Of a stretch of 64,000 bases of DNA, positions 60,766 through 64,000 are shown piece after piece. The notes below the pieces were generated by a model. It was not told the DNA's origin, made no database searches, and saw only the letters and a list, made by a program, of their open reading frames with translations. The DNA is taken from contig CM050447.1 of the NCBI GenBank assembly GCA_027563935.2, positions 11,004,501 to 11,068,500 on the forward strand, read 5' to 3'. Each line of letters begins with the position of its first letter. Position 1 is the stretch's first letter. The DNA is from Costus lasius (Eukaryota > Streptophyta > Magnoliopsida > Zingiberales > Costaceae). Both the position numbers and the translations under genes were made by a program.

Positions 60766-61497
60766 ATGATGGGCAAGGGTAAAATCCATCCGTCGCCGGC
60801 GCCCCCCGCAGCCGGCGGAGCCGAGCAAAGCCGCGACGCCAGAACGGTACTCGCTCTCCTTCCGGCCGCGATTCTCGCGCTGACGACGGCGCTGGGAGAC
60901 GAGGACAAGGAGGTGCTCGCTTACCTTCTCACGCGATCGATCGAGGGCCCAACAACTCTGGCGGGGGAGGAGCGGCGGCCCTGTCGGAAGCAAGGGGGAG
61001 CACATCATCGCCCGGTCTTTGACTGCGGCTGCTTCGACTGCTACACTGGCTTCTGGTCGCGCTGGGATTGCTCCCCCGACCGTGAGGTCATTCACCAGGC
61101 GATCGAGGCATTTGAGGAGCACATCGCAAGCTCGGAGAAGAAGATCGGTAGCGGTGGAAGACGGCGCAGGGAGCGGAGGACCGCCGCGGAGCGGGCGGAG
61201 AAGGAGAAGAAGGACAAGAGGAAGGAGAAAGAGGAAAAGAAGGCTCCCACAAAGGCGGAGAAGAAGGATGAGGGGGAGTTGAAGAGGGTTGCCGAGCTAG
61301 AGACGGTGGATGAAGCGGCGAGCTCCGCAGCAAAGGAGTCGCTGGTAGCAGAGGATAGTGCGACGACGATGGCAATGGAGGAGGTGGAGGAGGAAGTCGG
61401 GGCGGCGGCGATCACCAGCGAGCGGCGGAGGGGGTGGGCGGACGTGATGGGGATCTTCAATTCGCGTTTGTGGGGGCTTTGGAGTCCGAGCGCGTGA
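60766..61497 (+). CDS. Conserved plant protein of unknown function, Cys-rich motif
   Basis: 243 aa in one exon. The core FDCGCFDCYTGFWSRWDCSP (86-104; Cys87, 89, 92 and 102), then HQAIEAFEEHI, is a pattern I recognise from uncharacterised plant proteins; no biochemical role is known to me. The N-terminus MMGKGKIHPSPAPP and a helical LLPAAILALTTAL...EVLAYLLTRS (31-58) also fit that family. Residues 125-185 are a Lys/Glu/Arg-rich probable coiled coil, more variable. The C-terminus is MGIFNSRLWGLWSPSA. The four cysteines could bind metal, which is inference. The start is the first of two adjacent ATGs; TATATAC at about 60643 may be its TATA box. It lies between the two GC-rich repeat segments A and B. 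Confidence 0.8.
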   Translation: MMGKGKIHPSPAPPAAGGAEQSRDARTVLALLPAAILALTTALGDEDKEVLAYLLTRSIEGPTTLAGEERRPCRKQGGAHHRPVFDCGCFDCYTGFWSRWDCSPDREVIHQAIEAFEEHIASSEKKIGSGGRRRRERRTAAERAEKEKKDKRKEKEEKKAPTKAEKKDEGELKRVAELETVDEAASSAAKESLVAEDSATTMAMEEVEEEVGAAAITSERRRGWADVMGIFNSRLWGLWSPSA

Positions 61498-62978
61498 ACT
61501 TGTTCGATAAGCTTGAAAGGATAGATGGAAAAGGACAGAAAGAGGAAAATCCGTAAATTTTGTAAGTTTACTTGATTTTCTCTTTCTCGATTCTGTAAAT
61601 TCTGCTCACCAATTCCGGTTGCTTTATTAAATTATCTTCTCTTTTAACTATATTAGCTTCAACATGTGGTGTGCTAAGCAAATGGATAAGGCCTCGTGGT
61701 GATTTTTATTCATAAGAAATATTGTTTATTACTTGGATTCAAAGAATATGATACCATGCCCTTATCGAAAAAGAACTCAATTTTCATATAATTTGTACAA
61801 TTTGCAAACTTCTAATGAGTTCTAGCTGAGTTCTTGTAATTTGTAAATATTTGCTTGTTAGGTAAGAGCGGTTGCCTGGTCTACTTAGCTACTGGCTGAT
61901 GTGAGTTGTGTAGTCCTCATTCATTGGATGTTGATGCAACATTATCTATTTATTAGTTTTTTCAATGGAGTAGGACTGATTTGTGATTATAAAAGGTAGG
62001 GTAAGGCGTGCTTTGAGAAGAAAAATGACTGCTTTTTTTGTACCAATATGTTTTTGTTGAAACCAGACCTTGTGGATTAAATAAAGAGGCTAGTTTGTTC
62101 TAAGAGATTAGGTGGACTTGGAAATTGCTGTTCATTAATCAATGTGTTGGCCCTTGAACTCTGGGGGTTGTCTTCCTGATTGTTATCAACCAAAATAGAA
62201 TAATTAAAGAGCTCAGTGATTTTAGTGTGTATTGTCGAGAAAAATTCCTAGGTGCTTGCCTAGAAATGATAGAATCTAAGTCATTCTATCTATTTAAAAT
62301 TGTGAATCAAGAGTCACATGTATCTTGCTTTAAGATTCATATATAAGACGATTCAAATTCCACTGTGCAAACTCTATATTTAGTTTGTCTTTTTATGATA
62401 CCACTGTAGAATTGTGAAATCATCGAGTCAGATGATAAACGGTGCAGTCTTCTTTGCATTTGAAACTATTTCGCAAGACATTACATTTAACACAATAACT
62501 CTTAAGAGAAATAGTCCCAAAACTTTCAGAATTGTGTTGTTTATGGCTGTTGTGTTTATTCTTCTTGCACGTCCTTCTTATGAATAGTAGTCATTTCTGT
62601 GTTCATGGACATAGACAGACAGAATAGAGGCCCCCACAGAGGTCACGGGAGTTAGGGTGCAAGCTTGTTTGTGTCAGGATAGGACTTAGAAGCATTCATT
62701 GCTCTTGTTTTTGAACTCCGGCTCATAATTGATCCTGGAATTAGTTTTTCATTCTATTTATTACAAATTATAAAGATGATTGCCCTTGTTTTGGACTCTG
62801 GCTCATAATTGATCCTGGAATTAATTTTCTTTCTATTTAATACAAATTATACGGACGATAACGGTTGATGCTTGCTAATCATCTAGTAGACTTGGATTCA
62901 TCTACAGTGTAGAAGCCCGACAAGTAATTGAATTCAATCAAAGCGGATTCATTTCAAAAAGTTTTTAGTCGGCATTGA
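61498..62978. other. 3' UTR and AT-rich spacer with a tandem duplication
   Basis: No further open frame is recognised. The only clear structure is the 80-bp tandem duplication at 62699-62857. Confidence 0.5.
62699..62857 (+). repeat. Tandem duplication of about 80 bp
   Basis: ATTGCTCTTGTTTTTGAACT... at 62699 and ATTGCCCTTGTTTTGGACTC... at 62779 both run through GGCTCATAATTGATCCTGGA and TACAAATTATA to an A(A/C)GATG/ACGGACG end. About 88% alike. Confidence 0.85.
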
Positions 62979-64000
62979 TACGTCATGTCCTGAATTATAC
63001 GCTGTTATGTCCTAAATTATGATAATAATTTTTTTTAATATTTATACGTGTGAGTCAACGCTTGACTCGAGTCTAAATACGCTCACGCAAGGGCACCACG
63101 ATCATAACCGTGAGATTGAGCGCGACTGATGGGGAATGTTAACCAAACTAACCCTAGCCCGACTAAGGACTCTATGAAGATCTCTGCCGTTCCAACACGA
63201 CTCTGATTAATACTTACTATTTATCGAAGATCGATTTTGTTGGGTCAAACCGGATTCACCTGAACCCAAAGCGGACCCACTAGTAATCGATCACGTCGAA
63301 AGAGGTCCACAATAGTATTCAAGCACACATGTGCCGGGGAAGTGAAAGGGAGTAGCTAGTCATCCCACACGGGGGAGCCGGACTCACCCACTCGTCCATG
63401 GACTGCGTTAGCAATTGGTGTCCACGGACGGCCGTCCACACGGCGTCGCACGCCAGTGACAAAGAGGATCCAGCCTATACCTCACTCGCACACAAGCAAG
63501 TACGACCTGAAGGGGGAGGTCACCCGTAGGCAACCAGCCACGTCAACCAACTTCCGTCACACAGCAATGACCGCCGGCGCTGGGACAGGGCAGCTCGCGC
63601 ACGACAAGCACAAGGGAGGATCTAGCGACGTTGGGAAGATCTGGCGATGCCTTACCACTACTCACGAGTGAAGATGACGATAAGGAAGCCACACGCGGCG
63701 ACTGAGCTGGACGGGGAGGAAGACTCACACTGCTGCTCTCCCCACATTGGCGGCGAAGGAGCCCCAACCACCAGGCTGCCCACCAGACAGGGAACGACAG
63801 CTGCACGTAGGCGGCATGACCTGGATGGCAAACGTCGCACAGAGGCGATGGACGTGAGCTCTTGCATGCAGGCCAGCGTTGGTTCTAGAAGTTCTCAAAC
63901 GCAGGCGAGCCGACAGCTAGGAGGGGAGAAAAGGGGCTCACCGGAGGAGCGGAAGAGGAAAGCACGGCCAAACGAGAGCACCGTCGAAGCCGGAGGGAGG
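62979..64000 (-). mobile_element. GC-rich repeat segment B, related to A, cut by the window end
   Basis: It starts near TTGATACGTCATGTCCTGAATTA and turns GC-rich from about 63050. It shares the CACGCAAGGG, GACTCACCCACTCG and GTCC words with segment A in the same order and orientation. A possible splice-donor-like CCGGTGAGCC reads on the minus strand near 63940. Short open frames on both strands show no recognisable product. Confidence 0.4.

Noticed and set aside
60739..61460. Minus-strand frames opposite the Cys-motif gene
   Set aside because: Ser/Pro-rich shadows of the Lys/Glu-rich plus-strand coding sequence.
58663..64000. Reading segments A and B as LTRs of one giant element carrying the Cys-motif gene
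   Set aside because: They are too diverged at their starts, have no TG...CA ends, and no primer site or purine tract was found between them.

Overview
This is nuclear DNA of a flowering plant, most likely a monocot. The genes have introns. Several first exons and single-exon genes are very GC-rich while introns and spacers are AT-rich, which is common in commelinid monocots. About two thirds of the window is transposon-derived. I cannot name the species from the sequence.

Layout. (1) 1-17369, plus strand: the 3' part of a class II lysyl-tRNA synthetase of the organellar type. Seven exons (284 codons) start at 4125; earlier exons must lie before the window. Its introns hold two hAT-like MITEs, an RNase H domain fragment and a complete short LTR element with a gag remnant in antisense. 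(2) About 19100-31000: a nest of mobile elements. A very old Ty3/gypsy element is split by a dead Ty1/copia element (20401-24588) and by a 2.4 kb Mutator-like element (27050-29464). That last element is nearly palindromic and carries two TATA boxes pointing outward. (3) 31000-37000: AT-rich spacer with MITEs. (4) 37059-38222, plus strand: a three-exon bHLH transcription factor of the FIT type (iron-deficiency response). (5) 41431-52916, minus strand: a twelve-exon gene for the bifunctional methionine-salvage enzyme DEP1. One of its introns carries a 152-bp minisatellite and an LTR-like segment with three hairpins. (6) 54673-56163, plus strand: intronless 6-phosphogluconate dehydrogenase, divergent from DEP1. 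(7) 58663-64000: two related GC-rich repeat segments in the same orientation on either side of a single-exon, Cys-rich plant gene of unknown function (60766-61497).

How the genes relate. The enzymes are housekeeping: organellar translation, methionine salvage and the oxidative pentose phosphate pathway. One link is suggestive. FIT controls iron uptake, and methionine salvage feeds S-adenosylmethionine into nicotianamine and, in grasses, phytosiderophores. These two genes are convergent neighbours 3.2 kb apart. This could be chance.

The most unusual object is the Mutator-like element with roughly 0.8-1 kb diverged inverted arms and symmetric outward promoters. No transposase gene or complete mobile element able to move by itself is visible in the window. 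All exon boundaries were placed by hand from GT/AG sites, reading-frame continuity and recall of the protein families. No alignment or database search was run.
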